Source: Gammaproteobacteria bacterium
GTDB lineage: Bacteria; Pseudomonadota; Gammaproteobacteria; Steroidobacterales; Woeseiaceae
NCBI GenBank assembly: GCA_030425905.1
Contig: JAUHZT010000003.1
Span: 1 to 62,028 of the forward strand
Direction of reading: 5' to 3'
DNA: 62,028 bases
The notes beneath the pieces were generated by a model that saw only the letters and a program-made list of their open reading frames with translations, searched no databases and was not told where the DNA came from. Shown here piece by piece: positions 43,243-51,828 of the stretch; the stretch's first letter is position 1; the number at the start of each line of letters is the position of its first letter. The translations under genes and the position numbers were made by a program.

Positions 43243-44226
43243 ATGCCCTCTGCATACACATTGACCGTCGAATCCAGTTACTGGAAATACAAGTCGCCCT
43301 TCGTCATCACGGGCTATACGTTTACCGGCATGGACCTGCTCACGGTGTCGATCAGCCGCGACGGCATCACGGGTCGTGGCGAAGCGGCGGGCGTGTACTA
43401 TTTCGATGAAACCGGCGCCAGCATGTTGGCCCAGGTGGAAGCTGTTCGATCGAAACTGGAACAAGGCGTCAGCCGCTCAGCGCTACGTGAATTGCTACCC
43501 GCCGGTGGCGCGCGCAATGCCGTGGACTGCGCGCTCTGGGACTTTGAAGCCAAGCAACAGGGCAAGTCCATCTGGGAACTGACCGGCCTGGTACCGCGGG
43601 AAACACACAGCGTCATGACACTCAGCATCGACACGCCGGAGGCGATGGCGCATGCCGCAAGGCAGATCGAGGGCCAGCGCATCAAGGTCAAGCTCGATGG
43701 CCACCAGCCCCTCGAACGCATCACCGCTGTCTGCGCTGCACGGCCTGATGCCGAGATTGTGGTTGACGTGAATCAGGGCTGGAGCTTCGAGCAATTGCGC
43801 ACATTGGCTCCGTCCTTTAGCCAACTTGGCGTTGCCATGATCGAACAGCCATTGCCGCGCGGAGCCGATGAGTCTCTTGAAGATTACGCAGCGCCGATCA
43901 CGCTGTGTGCTGACGAATCCTGCCTCGACACCAATGATTTCGAACAGGTTGCGCGGCGCTACCAGATGATCAATATCAAACTCGACAAAACCGGCGGCCT
44001 GACAGAAGCGCTCGAGCTTGCAAAACTGGCAAAGGATCACGGTATGGCGCTCATGGTGGGCAACATGGTCGGCACATCACTCGCGATGGCGCCAGCTTAT
44101 GTGCTTGCGCAACTTTGTCGCTTCGTGGATATCGACGGCATGCTGTTTCTGACCCAGGACCGGGAGCACCCGATGCACTTTGAGGCTGGCCTGGTGGCGG
44201 CGCCAACGCCGGCACTCTGGGGTTAG
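43243..44226 (+). CDS. dgcA: DgcA-type N-acetyl-D-glutamate racemase (enolase superfamily)
   Basis: 327 residues, muconate-lactonising subgroup. Catalytic pair Lys148/Lys150 (QRIKVKLDGHQ), metal ligands DVNQGW, EQPLP and ADES, and the second-face lysine in NIKLDKTGGL. Compared with the dipeptide epimerase at 20351 it is shorter and lacks the MMGCM motif at the C-terminal strand (here LMVGNMVGTSLA), consistent with a different acyl ligand. Without its DUF1611 neighbour it would be called a dipeptide epimerase; the pairing points to DgcA. It would complete D-Glu to N-acetyl-L-Glu, usable in arginine or glutamate metabolism. Confidence 0.87.
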   Translation: MPSAYTLTVESSYWKYKSPFVITGYTFTGMDLLTVSISRDGITGRGEAAGVYYFDETGASMLAQVEAVRSKLEQGVSRSALRELLPAGGARNAVDCALWDFEAKQQGKSIWELTGLVPRETHSVMTLSIDTPEAMAHAARQIEGQRIKVKLDGHQPLERITAVCAARPDAEIVVDVNQGWSFEQLRTLAPSFSQLGVAMIEQPLPRGADESLEDYAAPITLCADESCLDTNDFEQVARRYQMINIKLDKTGGLTEALELAKLAKDHGMALMVGNMVGTSLAMAPAYVLAQLCRFVDIDGMLFLTQDREHPMHFEAGLVAAPTPALWG

Positions 44227-44323
44227 GCTCCGCCCTTATCACTGCAATTAATTTCAGCATGCGCGACCGATTTTTTGCGCTGAGCCCTCTAACGGAGACC
44301 TTTGGCCCAGGACGCGCCCGTAG

Positions 44324-46408
44324 ATGTCGCCGTTTGAATTGCTCAAAACCCAGCTTGACTGGCTTAAACCTCTGTTTTTTGTAGTTATTTTCTGCCTCCT
44401 GGTAACCGGCTTCGCGCGACTCGGCTTGATCCTTTGGCTCAACGAACGCGTCTACAATACGGGCGGCACGGGTTTCATCATGCTGCAGGGACTGCGCTTT
44501 GACCTTGTAACGCTGGCTTACCTGCTAGCGTTGCCCGCCGCCGTCACGCCCCTGCTGAACGCCGTCCGGGCCACCCGCCGCGGCTGGTGGCAGGTTCTGA
44601 ATGCTTACCTGCTACTCGTGTTCGGGCTGCTCGTGTTCATGGAACTGGTTACCCCGCAGTTCATTCGCGAATACGATGTGCGCCCGAATTACCTGTTCGT
44701 CGAATACCTCAAGTACCCGAAGGAAGTCTTTTCCATGCTCTGGGTCGGCTACAAGCCCGCTTTGCTGTCGGTCTTGCTGCTGTTGCCAGCGTTGCTGTGG
44801 CTCGCCTACCGGGGATTGCGATTGCAGAGTGCACGAGTTGCACAAAACCGACTCAGGTTTGCGCCTCTACTGGCTTTCACAACACTCGTGCTTTGTGCAT
44901 TCACTGCACGTTCCACACTCGACCATCGTCCCGTGAATGCGAGCACCGTGGCATTTTCGTCGGACACGCTGGTGAACTCGCTCGCGCTGAACTCGCTCTA
45001 TGCAACCGCCAATGCCATCTACGAGATGCGTCATGAGGAAGCCGGATTTGCTTACGGCGAAGTCGACAAACGTGCCGCCGTTGCAGCCGTTCGCCGTAGC
45101 ATGCATCTGCCGGCAACGGCGTTCGCTGACCATGACATTCCTACGTTACATCGGCAGGTCGCCACAGAACATCGGGCACAGCCGCGCAATCTCGTCGTGA
45201 TTGTCGAAGAGAGCCTCGGCGCAGAGTTTGTTGGGGCACTCGGCGGTTTGCCGTTGACGCCTAATCTTGACGAACTCGCTGAGGAAGGCATCTGGTTCGA
45301 GAACCTGTACGCCACCGGCACACGATCCGCCCGCGGCCTCGAAGCCATTGTTACAGGATTTCCTCCAACTACCTCGCAAAGCGTGCTCAAGCTCGGGCGT
45401 GCGCAGAACAATTTCTTTACGCTCGGTGACTACCTGAAACGCTACGGCTACGAAACTTCATTTATCTATGGTGGCGAAGCGCAGTTTGACAACATGCGTC
45501 GCTTCTTTGCCAATAACGGCTTCGATACCGTTATCGATAAACATGACTTTGTCGATCCGAGCTTTGAGGGCTCCTGGGGCGTGGCGGATGAAGTTGTATT
45601 TTCTTTCGCACACGCCTTCTTCCAGTCGATGCCCTCCGACAAACCATTCGCCAGCGTACTCTTTACGACAAGCAATCACTCACCCTGGGAGTTTCCCGAC
45701 GGGCGCATCGAACTCTATGAAGAACCGAAAGCAACTGTGAACAACGCAGTGAAGTATGCCGACTATGCCATCGGCCAATTTATGCGCGCGGCGAAAGACT
45801 CAGATTACTGGAACAGGACCGTGTTCCTTATCGTCTCCGACCACAACTCGCGGGTGTACGGGGCGGACCTCGTGCCGATTGAGCGCTTTCACATTCCTGG
45901 GCTGATTCTTGGCGGTGGCGTAGAGCCACAACGACTGAACCGTGTCGCAAGCCAGATAGATTTGCTCCCAACCTTGTTGTCCATAATAGGAATAAGCGGT
46001 CAGCACCCCGCACCGGGCATCGATCTCACCCGACCCGATATTGCTGCTATCCCTGGCCGCGCGATCATGCAGTACGGCGATACGCAGGCCTATCGGGAAG
46101 ACGACAAGGTCGTGATTTTGCGCAAGGAAAAGCCTGCCGCACTGTTTGACTACGTTGGCGAGCAGTTAATCAGAGCGCCTGACGATGACACCTTGCTGCG
46201 CAAGGCGCAGCAATTTGCAGCCTGGCCTACTATTGCCTACCGGCAGCAGGAATACCGCCTGCCAAACGCTACAAAGGCAGCTTTACTGGCAACGGGCGCC
46301 GCTGCGCAGCGAGACGTTCCCCAGCGCGAACAGCGTCACTTGGCACCAATCGCGAGCGCCGCGTCCTCGGCCATTATGCAATTGGCCTCCGCGATATCGG
46401 CGCCGTAA
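44324..46408 (+). CDS. LtaS-family membrane sulfatase-fold phosphotransferase
   Basis: 694 residues. Five membrane helices fill the first 190 residues (LFFVVIFCLLVTGFARLGL, LVTLAYLLALPAAVTPLL, and so on), followed by a large sulfatase-type domain: NLVVIVEESLGAEFVGALGG, the nucleophile-threonine region ATGTRSARGLEAIVTGFPP, GGEAQFDNMRRFFANNGFD, TTSNHSPWEFP and VSDHNSRVYG metal-site residues. In Gram-negatives such LtaS/OpgB-like enzymes transfer phosphoglycerol or phosphoethanolamine to periplasmic glucans or lipids. Its last 73 bp overlap the convergent DUF6152 gene, which is unusual. The specific acceptor is unknown. Confidence 0.9.
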   Translation: MSPFELLKTQLDWLKPLFFVVIFCLLVTGFARLGLILWLNERVYNTGGTGFIMLQGLRFDLVTLAYLLALPAAVTPLLNAVRATRRGWWQVLNAYLLLVFGLLVFMELVTPQFIREYDVRPNYLFVEYLKYPKEVFSMLWVGYKPALLSVLLLLPALLWLAYRGLRLQSARVAQNRLRFAPLLAFTTLVLCAFTARSTLDHRPVNASTVAFSSDTLVNSLALNSLYATANAIYEMRHEEAGFAYGEVDKRAAVAAVRRSMHLPATAFADHDIPTLHRQVATEHRAQPRNLVVIVEESLGAEFVGALGGLPLTPNLDELAEEGIWFENLYATGTRSARGLEAIVTGFPPTTSQSVLKLGRAQNNFFTLGDYLKRYGYETSFIYGGEAQFDNMRRFFANNGFDTVIDKHDFVDPSFEGSWGVADEVVFSFAHAFFQSMPSDKPFASVLFTTSNHSPWEFPDGRIELYEEPKATVNNAVKYADYAIGQFMRAAKDSDYWNRTVFLIVSDHNSRVYGADLVPIERFHIPGLILGGGVEPQRLNRVASQIDLLPTLLSIIGISGQHPAPGIDLTRPDIAAIPGRAIMQYGDTQAYREDDKVVILRKEKPAALFDYVGEQLIRAPDDDTLLRKAQQFAAWPTIAYRQQEYRLPNATKAALLATGAAAQRDVPQREQRHLAPIASAASSAIMQLASAISAP

Positions 46409-47613
46409 ATTCGGTCCCAGAACTTGGTGTCGACCCACTCGCCAACCCAGTGCTCAGGGTCCATCATGCGAAATTCGATCTCGAGCGTGTTGCCATCATT
46501 GATCAGCCGCCAGCGCTCCTCGATACGGCCCTGTTTGCCGATCGGGATGCCGGCGTTGATATAGGTAAACGGCTGTCCGAAACCCACCGTCTCCACGAAC
46601 AGATGATCGTCGGCCCAGTAGGCAATCGAGTCGCCGTTATAGCTGTCGACGCGCACTGCCGGGTCGACGTGGTCGCGACCGTCCCAATAAATGGCGCGGA
46701 AGTCATTGTTCATTCGGTGCACCATGAACAGCGCCGTGTTTTCCTGCAACAGCATCATGTTGCCAACGCGCGTCATCGAGCGTACGAGTCCGTGCGGGTA
46801 GCACAGCGTTGCAGGATCCGCGGTCGCATCTCCGGCTGCGCGACGCGCCATGACATCGGCATGGATCGCCTTCGACTTCGCCGTTAGTTCCGGCACCGGC
46901 AGAAAGTCCCAGGGAAAGCCGCCGCGTTCCTTTGCCAGTTCGCGATTGGGACGGTGCTGCCAGATGCCGGTAAAATCAAACAGTGCGACATCCTTGTGCC
47001 GCGCGAGATTGTCCGGATCGAGTGCGCCCTTACGGCTGCCCTGCTCAATCTTTGGCAATTGCGAGGGCCGGTTCGACGCCTCGATCTTCTCAACTTCCTT
47101 ACGCCGCGCGAGGTAGTCTGCTTGCGTGCGCGCGGCTTTCTTGCTGAGGCTGGCGCTGACTACTTCGGTCTGGTCTTCACGCGCAAGCTGCGTACCGGTC
47201 GGCGAGTCTTCGTCAATCGGCAGTACGCGGCCATCAGCAAGCGTTACCCAACGTAAAATGCCGGCGCTGTCGCCGCGTTTTGTCGGGCGAATTTCAGCGG
47301 TAATTTTTGTGCCGGGCGCAAGCAGGTCCTTGTTCCAGCCGTCGGCGATCAGTTTCTGGATGCCAGCCGTCTCGAGGGCCCAATAAGACGTCTTGCCGCC
47401 TTCCTCAACCTCGAGGCGAATAATGACATGCGGGTTGCGCCACTGCAGGCGATCAACGACACCGGACACCGTCCGTGTCGCATTGTTGTCATAAGCAGCC
47501 GCGGAGTGATGTGCCTCAAGCGCCGCGCTTGCGAGCAACAAAGAGACCGTGCCCAGCCAGAGAAGCAGGCGACCCGAAGATTGGCCATTCGGCCAGTGCG
47601 ATGTGATATCCAT
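46336..47613 (-). CDS. DUF6152 family exported protein
   Basis: 425 residues. A membrane anchor or uncleaved signal (RLLLWLGTVSLLLASAALEA) is followed by HHSAAAYDNNATRTVSGVVDRLQWRNPHV, the DUF6152 signature found widely in Woeseia-, Sphingomonas- and Steroidobacter-type genomes. The C-terminal half (IWQHRPNRELAKERGG, ATLCYPHGLVRSMTRVG, DWDRIYGADIAEANC-like ending) is a conserved lipocalin-looking region of unknown role. It is not fused to another enzyme. Its 3' end overlaps the sulfatase-fold gene by 73 bp. Confidence 0.8.
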   Translation of the reverse strand: MDITSHWPNGQSSGRLLLWLGTVSLLLASAALEAHHSAAAYDNNATRTVSGVVDRLQWRNPHVIIRLEVEEGGKTSYWALETAGIQKLIADGWNKDLLAPGTKITAEIRPTKRGDSAGILRWVTLADGRVLPIDEDSPTGTQLAREDQTEVVSASLSKKAARTQADYLARRKEVEKIEASNRPSQLPKIEQGSRKGALDPDNLARHKDVALFDFTGIWQHRPNRELAKERGGFPWDFLPVPELTAKSKAIHADVMARRAAGDATADPATLCYPHGLVRSMTRVGNMMLLQENTALFMVHRMNNDFRAIYWDGRDHVDPAVRVDSYNGDSIAYWADDHLFVETVGFGQPFTYINAGIPIGKQGRIEERWRLINDGNTLEIEFRMMDPEHWVGEWVDTKFWDRIYGADIAEANCIMAEDAALAIGAK

Positions 47614-47713
47614 GCGCCCAAAGATAGGACATGCACGCGAGTTTCGCCGCTCCCTGTTACGCAGGAGGTGACAGGCTTCGTTACCGCCTACCCCCTTATT
47701 CAGGAAGCGCGGC

Positions 47714-49366
47714 TTAAATCGGGCAGGTTATCTCGCCGAGCTTGCGGGTCAGCAGGGGATTTTCCCGGTAGTCGATCGGTATCACGACCAGGCTCGGGCC
47801 CTTCTCCGCCAGTGCGCCGTCAAGCGCCGGTTGCAGATCCTCGGCAGCATCAATGTAGTGACCGTGCCAGCCGAACGCCTTTGCCAGCAACAACCAGTCG
47901 GGGTTGCCAAAGTTCAGGTCTGTATGGTGACCGAAGTGGGTGTCCTGTTTCCATTCGATGAGCCCGTACGCATTATCAGCCCACACGAACGCAACGATAT
48001 TGCTGCCAAGGCGCGCCGCCGTTTCCATTTCCTGAACATTCATCATGAAGCCGGCATCACCACACAGCGCAAGAATACGGCGCTCCGGGTGCACGATGCT
48101 GGCCGCTATGGCACCCGGCAGCGCGAACCCCATGGAACAGAAACCGTTGGGGATCAGGCAAGTGTTGGGCTCATGGCAGTGATAGTGCCGGGCAACCCAC
48201 ATCTTGTGCGCACCCACGTCGGACAACAGGATGTCTTCGGGCCCCATCACAGCACGTGCATCCCACAAGGCTTTCTGCGGCCGAATCAGGCCCGTGGTGC
48301 GGTCATCCCGGTGTTCAGCAAAGTCGCCCGCCATCGCGGCGCGAATTTCACGCTGCGATGCAAGATCGTATTCAGGCACGCCTTCGGCGTCGAGACGTTC
48401 ATTCATCATCCACAGCGTGTGCGCCAGGTCGCCGACCAGTTCCAGCTTGGGGTTGTAGTGCTCGTCGATTTCGGCCGGGAGAAAGTCGATGTGCAAAATG
48501 CGGTTATCGTTGTGCTGGTTCCACAGGTTCGGATGATACTCGACCATGTCAAAGCCAAGCGCGATGACGAGGTCAGCCTCGTCGATGGCGAGATTCACGC
48601 GATCCTTTGCGCCGAGACCGACCGTGTAAAGGCAATAGTCGGCATCCATGTCGACACAACCCTTGGCCATGAACGTGCTGATAACGCCAATGCCGGTTTT
48701 CTCGCAAAAGCGCCGCAACTGCTTGCTGGCTCGGCGCCGAATACAACCGTTGCCCGCGATTATCACGGGGCGTTTTGCCGATTTAAGCAATTCGAATGCC
48801 TGGCCAGCGAGCTTGTCGTCAATGACCGGCCGCCGAAACCTGCGCGGTGACATGGGTCTGCGCGACGTATCTTCAGCCGCGATGTCCTCCGGCAGTTCTA
48901 TGTGCACCGCACCCGGTTTTTCGGTACGCGCCAGGCGCACGGCCTTGCGCACGATCTCGGGAATCGTGTCAGGATCAAGAATACTCGTCGCCCATTTCGT
49001 CACCGGCTCGAACATGTCCACCACGTTCATGATCTGGTGCGATTCCTTGTGCAGGCGGTTGGTCGAACCCTGCCCGGTCAGCACGAGCATCGGTGCCCGG
49101 TCCATGTTGGAATTGGCCACGCCCGTGATCAGGTTGGTCGAACCGGGCCCCAGCGTACCGAGCGCTCCCGCCGGGTTACCGGTCAGGCGGCCGTAGACTT
49201 CCGCCATGAACGCAGCGCCCTGCTCATGCCGCGTCAGGATAAAGCGAATCTTGCTCGACTTCTCCAGCGCAATCATGAAATCGGCATTTTCTTCGCCGGG
49301 CACGCCAAAAATGTATTCAATGCCTTCAGCTTCCAGGCACTGGGCCAGCAGTTCGGCACCGTTCAT
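47714..49366 (-). CDS. Acetolactate synthase, large subunit (ThDP enzyme)
   Basis: 550 residues in the three-domain POX/ALS layout. The catalytic glutamate is in FGVPGEENADF, followed by RHEQGAAFMAEVYGRLTG and GTLGPGSTNLITGVANSN. The ThDP-binding motif is CGDAGFMMNVQEMETAARLG with DNAYGLIEW. It overlaps the maeB start region by 4 bp and has no regulatory small subunit (ilvN/H) beside it, so a catabolic, pyruvate-condensing role (AlsS/IlvB-like orphan) is likely. Substrate choice is based on family resemblance; glyoxylate carboligase or oxalyl-CoA decarboxylase are less likely given the motifs. Confidence 0.85.
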   Translation of the reverse strand: MNGAELLAQCLEAEGIEYIFGVPGEENADFMIALEKSSKIRFILTRHEQGAAFMAEVYGRLTGNPAGALGTLGPGSTNLITGVANSNMDRAPMLVLTGQGSTNRLHKESHQIMNVVDMFEPVTKWATSILDPDTIPEIVRKAVRLARTEKPGAVHIELPEDIAAEDTSRRPMSPRRFRRPVIDDKLAGQAFELLKSAKRPVIIAGNGCIRRRASKQLRRFCEKTGIGVISTFMAKGCVDMDADYCLYTVGLGAKDRVNLAIDEADLVIALGFDMVEYHPNLWNQHNDNRILHIDFLPAEIDEHYNPKLELVGDLAHTLWMMNERLDAEGVPEYDLASQREIRAAMAGDFAEHRDDRTTGLIRPQKALWDARAVMGPEDILLSDVGAHKMWVARHYHCHEPNTCLIPNGFCSMGFALPGAIAASIVHPERRILALCGDAGFMMNVQEMETAARLGSNIVAFVWADNAYGLIEWKQDTHFGHHTDLNFGNPDWLLLAKAFGWHGHYIDAAEDLQPALDGALAEKGPSLVVIPIDYRENPLLTRKLGEITCPI

Positions 49367-51645
49367 TGCTTCGCCCTGGCTGCGCGGCAGGCATCCGCCG
49401 CCGCAACAGCACTCATATTAAACAGGCCTTTTGGCGTCGTCGAAGGTGTCGCAATATGCGTTGGTCGCGCCGTGCCCATCAGCAACGGTCCTACCAGTAC
49501 GGCCTTGCTGGTGGTACGCAGCAAATCGATTGAAATATTTGCGGCATCCAGCGATGGCATGACCAGCAGGTTGGCGGCACCTTCGTAATTGGAATGCCGG
49601 ACCAGCGCTTCGCGAATGTTCTCGTCGAGTGCGGCATTGGCATGCATCTCCCCGTCGACGGCCAGTTCCGGCGCAAGCCCGTGCAGGCGCTGCGTCGCTG
49701 CGCGCATTTTGCGGGCGGCGCTCGAACGGGACGAGCCAAAATTCGAGTGCGACAACATGGCAACTTTCGGCGTCACGCCGAAATCACGCACTCGTTGAGC
49801 GGCGGCGAGCGTGGTGTTTACCATGGCATCCACACTCTCGCCCACGTCGATGTACGGGTCGGTGATAAACAGCGGCCCTTGCGGCAGCAACAGCACAGAC
49901 AGCGACGCTATCCTCTCGCCCTTTGTTTTGCTGCCGATAATTTCGATCACGTGGCGCAGGTGCCGATCGAAACGGCCTTCGATGCCGCACAACATGGCAT
50001 CGGCTTCGCCTTTCGCCACCATGCAGGCGGCGATGGCCGTGGCACTCGTGCGCATCACGGTTTTGGCGGCTTCTCTTGAGACACCGCGCCGGCAAGTGAG
50101 TGCGTGGTAGGTTTCCCAGTAGTCGCGGTAGCGTGGATCATCCTCCGGATCCACCAGCTCGAAGTCACGACCAATGACAAGCTCACTGCCCAGCGCATTA
50201 AGGCGCATTTTGACAACCTCCGCGCGGCCGACCAGCGTTACCTTCGCGAGCTGTTCAGACAGCACGGCCTGTACCGTGCGCAGCACAAGCGTATTTTCGC
50301 CTTCGGCGTAAACAAGATGTGCATTGCCTTTGCGAGCAATTTCAATTTCCGGCTGCATGAACAGGCTGGAGCGCGTATTAAACGACTTGAGCTGCTGGCG
50401 ATAGGCATCGAAGTCCGTGATCGGGCGGGTCGCGACACCGCTTTCCACTGCTGCGCGCGCGGTCGCAAGCGACACCTCTACATAGAGCCGGGTGTCAAAA
50501 GGTTTCGGGATCAGGTAATTACGTGAGAAAACCGCTTCGTCGTCGGGGTCGCTGCTGGCCTCTTCGTGTGCCGCGGGCCGTTTTACGAGATTCGCAATGG
50601 CATCCACGCAAGCAGCCTGCATAGCACGATTGATGGTTGTCGCACCCACATCAAGTGCACCACGGAAGATAAAAGGAAAACACAGGACATTGTTAACCTG
50701 GTTCGGGTAGTCCGAGCGGCCCGTGGCAATAATGGCGTCGGGCCGCACCTCGGCCACGGTCTCGGGCATGATCTCGGGTACCGGGTTCGCCAGCGCAAAA
50801 ACCAGCGGGTCCGGGGCCATTTTGCTGACCATGTCGGTCGTCAGAATGCCCGGGGCCGACAGGCCGAGAAATACGTCGGCGTCGGCGATTATGTCATCCA
50901 GCGTCCGCGCCTCGGTGTCTTTTGCAAAGCGCGACTTGAACGGGTTCATGTCCTTTTCACGCCCGGCATAGACCACGCCTTCAATATCGACCAGCGTCAC
51001 GGCTTCAACCGGCAGGCCGATATCCACGAGCAGGTTCAGGCAAGCCAGGCTGGCCGCGCCGCCGCCCGTCGCTACGAGTTTGACCGAATCGAGCTGCTTG
51101 CCGACCAGTTCAAGACCGTTGCGGATGGCCGCGGCCACGACGATGGCCGTGCCGTGCTGGTCGTCGTGGAAAACCGGGATATCGAGCCGCCTTTCGAGTT
51201 CCGATTCGACCTGGAAACAATCCGGCGCCTTGATGTCCTCTAGATTGATTGCGCCGAAAGTCGGCGCGAGCGCAGCAATCACCTCTACCAGCCTGGCCGG
51301 GTCCTTCTCATCGACCTCAATATCGAACGCGTCAATGTTCGCAAAACGCTTGAACAACACCGACTTGCCTTCCATCACCGGTTTTGCCGCGAGCGGCCCG
51401 ATGTTGCCGAGCCCGAGCACGGCGGAACCGTTGGTGATCACGCCGACAAGGTTGCCGCGTGCCGTATAGAGTGCCGAGGCCAGCGGGTCAGCCATGATCT
51501 CTTCACAGGGAAAGGCGACGCCCGGCGAATAGGCCTGGGACAAATCGAGGCGATTCTCGAGCGGTTTGGTGGGGGAGACGGTCAGTTTCCCGGCTGGCGC
51601 CGCGCGGTGGTAACGCAGTGCGCTCTCTTTAAAAGACTCAGGCAT
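49363..51645 (-). CDS. maeB: NADP-dependent malic enzyme with phosphotransacetylase-like domain
   Basis: 760 residues: malic N-domain (TKPLENRLDLSQAYSPGVAFP, then GNLVGVITNGSAVLGLGNIG), catalytic Asp/Lys region (EDIKAPDCFQVE, HDDQHGTAIV), a Rossmann domain (VKLVATGGGAASLACLNLL), and a C-terminal phosphate acetyl/butaryltransferase-type domain from about 430 (KVTLVGRAEVV, ALVRHSNYEGAANLLVMPSLDAAN). This is the MaeB architecture, making pyruvate and NADPH from malate and regulated through the C-domain by acetyl-CoA. It is co-transcribed with the acetolactate synthase gene by a 4-bp overlap. Confidence 0.95.
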   Translation of the reverse strand: MPESFKESALRYHRAAPAGKLTVSPTKPLENRLDLSQAYSPGVAFPCEEIMADPLASALYTARGNLVGVITNGSAVLGLGNIGPLAAKPVMEGKSVLFKRFANIDAFDIEVDEKDPARLVEVIAALAPTFGAINLEDIKAPDCFQVESELERRLDIPVFHDDQHGTAIVVAAAIRNGLELVGKQLDSVKLVATGGGAASLACLNLLVDIGLPVEAVTLVDIEGVVYAGREKDMNPFKSRFAKDTEARTLDDIIADADVFLGLSAPGILTTDMVSKMAPDPLVFALANPVPEIMPETVAEVRPDAIIATGRSDYPNQVNNVLCFPFIFRGALDVGATTINRAMQAACVDAIANLVKRPAAHEEASSDPDDEAVFSRNYLIPKPFDTRLYVEVSLATARAAVESGVATRPITDFDAYRQQLKSFNTRSSLFMQPEIEIARKGNAHLVYAEGENTLVLRTVQAVLSEQLAKVTLVGRAEVVKMRLNALGSELVIGRDFELVDPEDDPRYRDYWETYHALTCRRGVSREAAKTVMRTSATAIAACMVAKGEADAMLCGIEGRFDRHLRHVIEIIGSKTKGERIASLSVLLLPQGPLFITDPYIDVGESVDAMVNTTLAAAQRVRDFGVTPKVAMLSHSNFGSSRSSAARKMRAATQRLHGLAPELAVDGEMHANAALDENIREALVRHSNYEGAANLLVMPSLDAANISIDLLRTTSKAVLVGPLLMGTARPTHIATPSTTPKGLFNMSAVAAADACRAARAKQ

Positions 51646-51828
51646 TCTTAATCCAGGTTTCGAGCAATCAATCCGCTCAAGTTTAACGTAGCTCGCGTCG
51701 TGATGTTTGTTTCAGGTAGTGGCCGTTGAGTTTCATTTGCATCCAATCGGCACTGAAGATGGCAGGCGACGCCAACAACAGGCAGACTGGAATGACAACC
51801 TCACGCTACCGGCACGGAGTACTATCGT

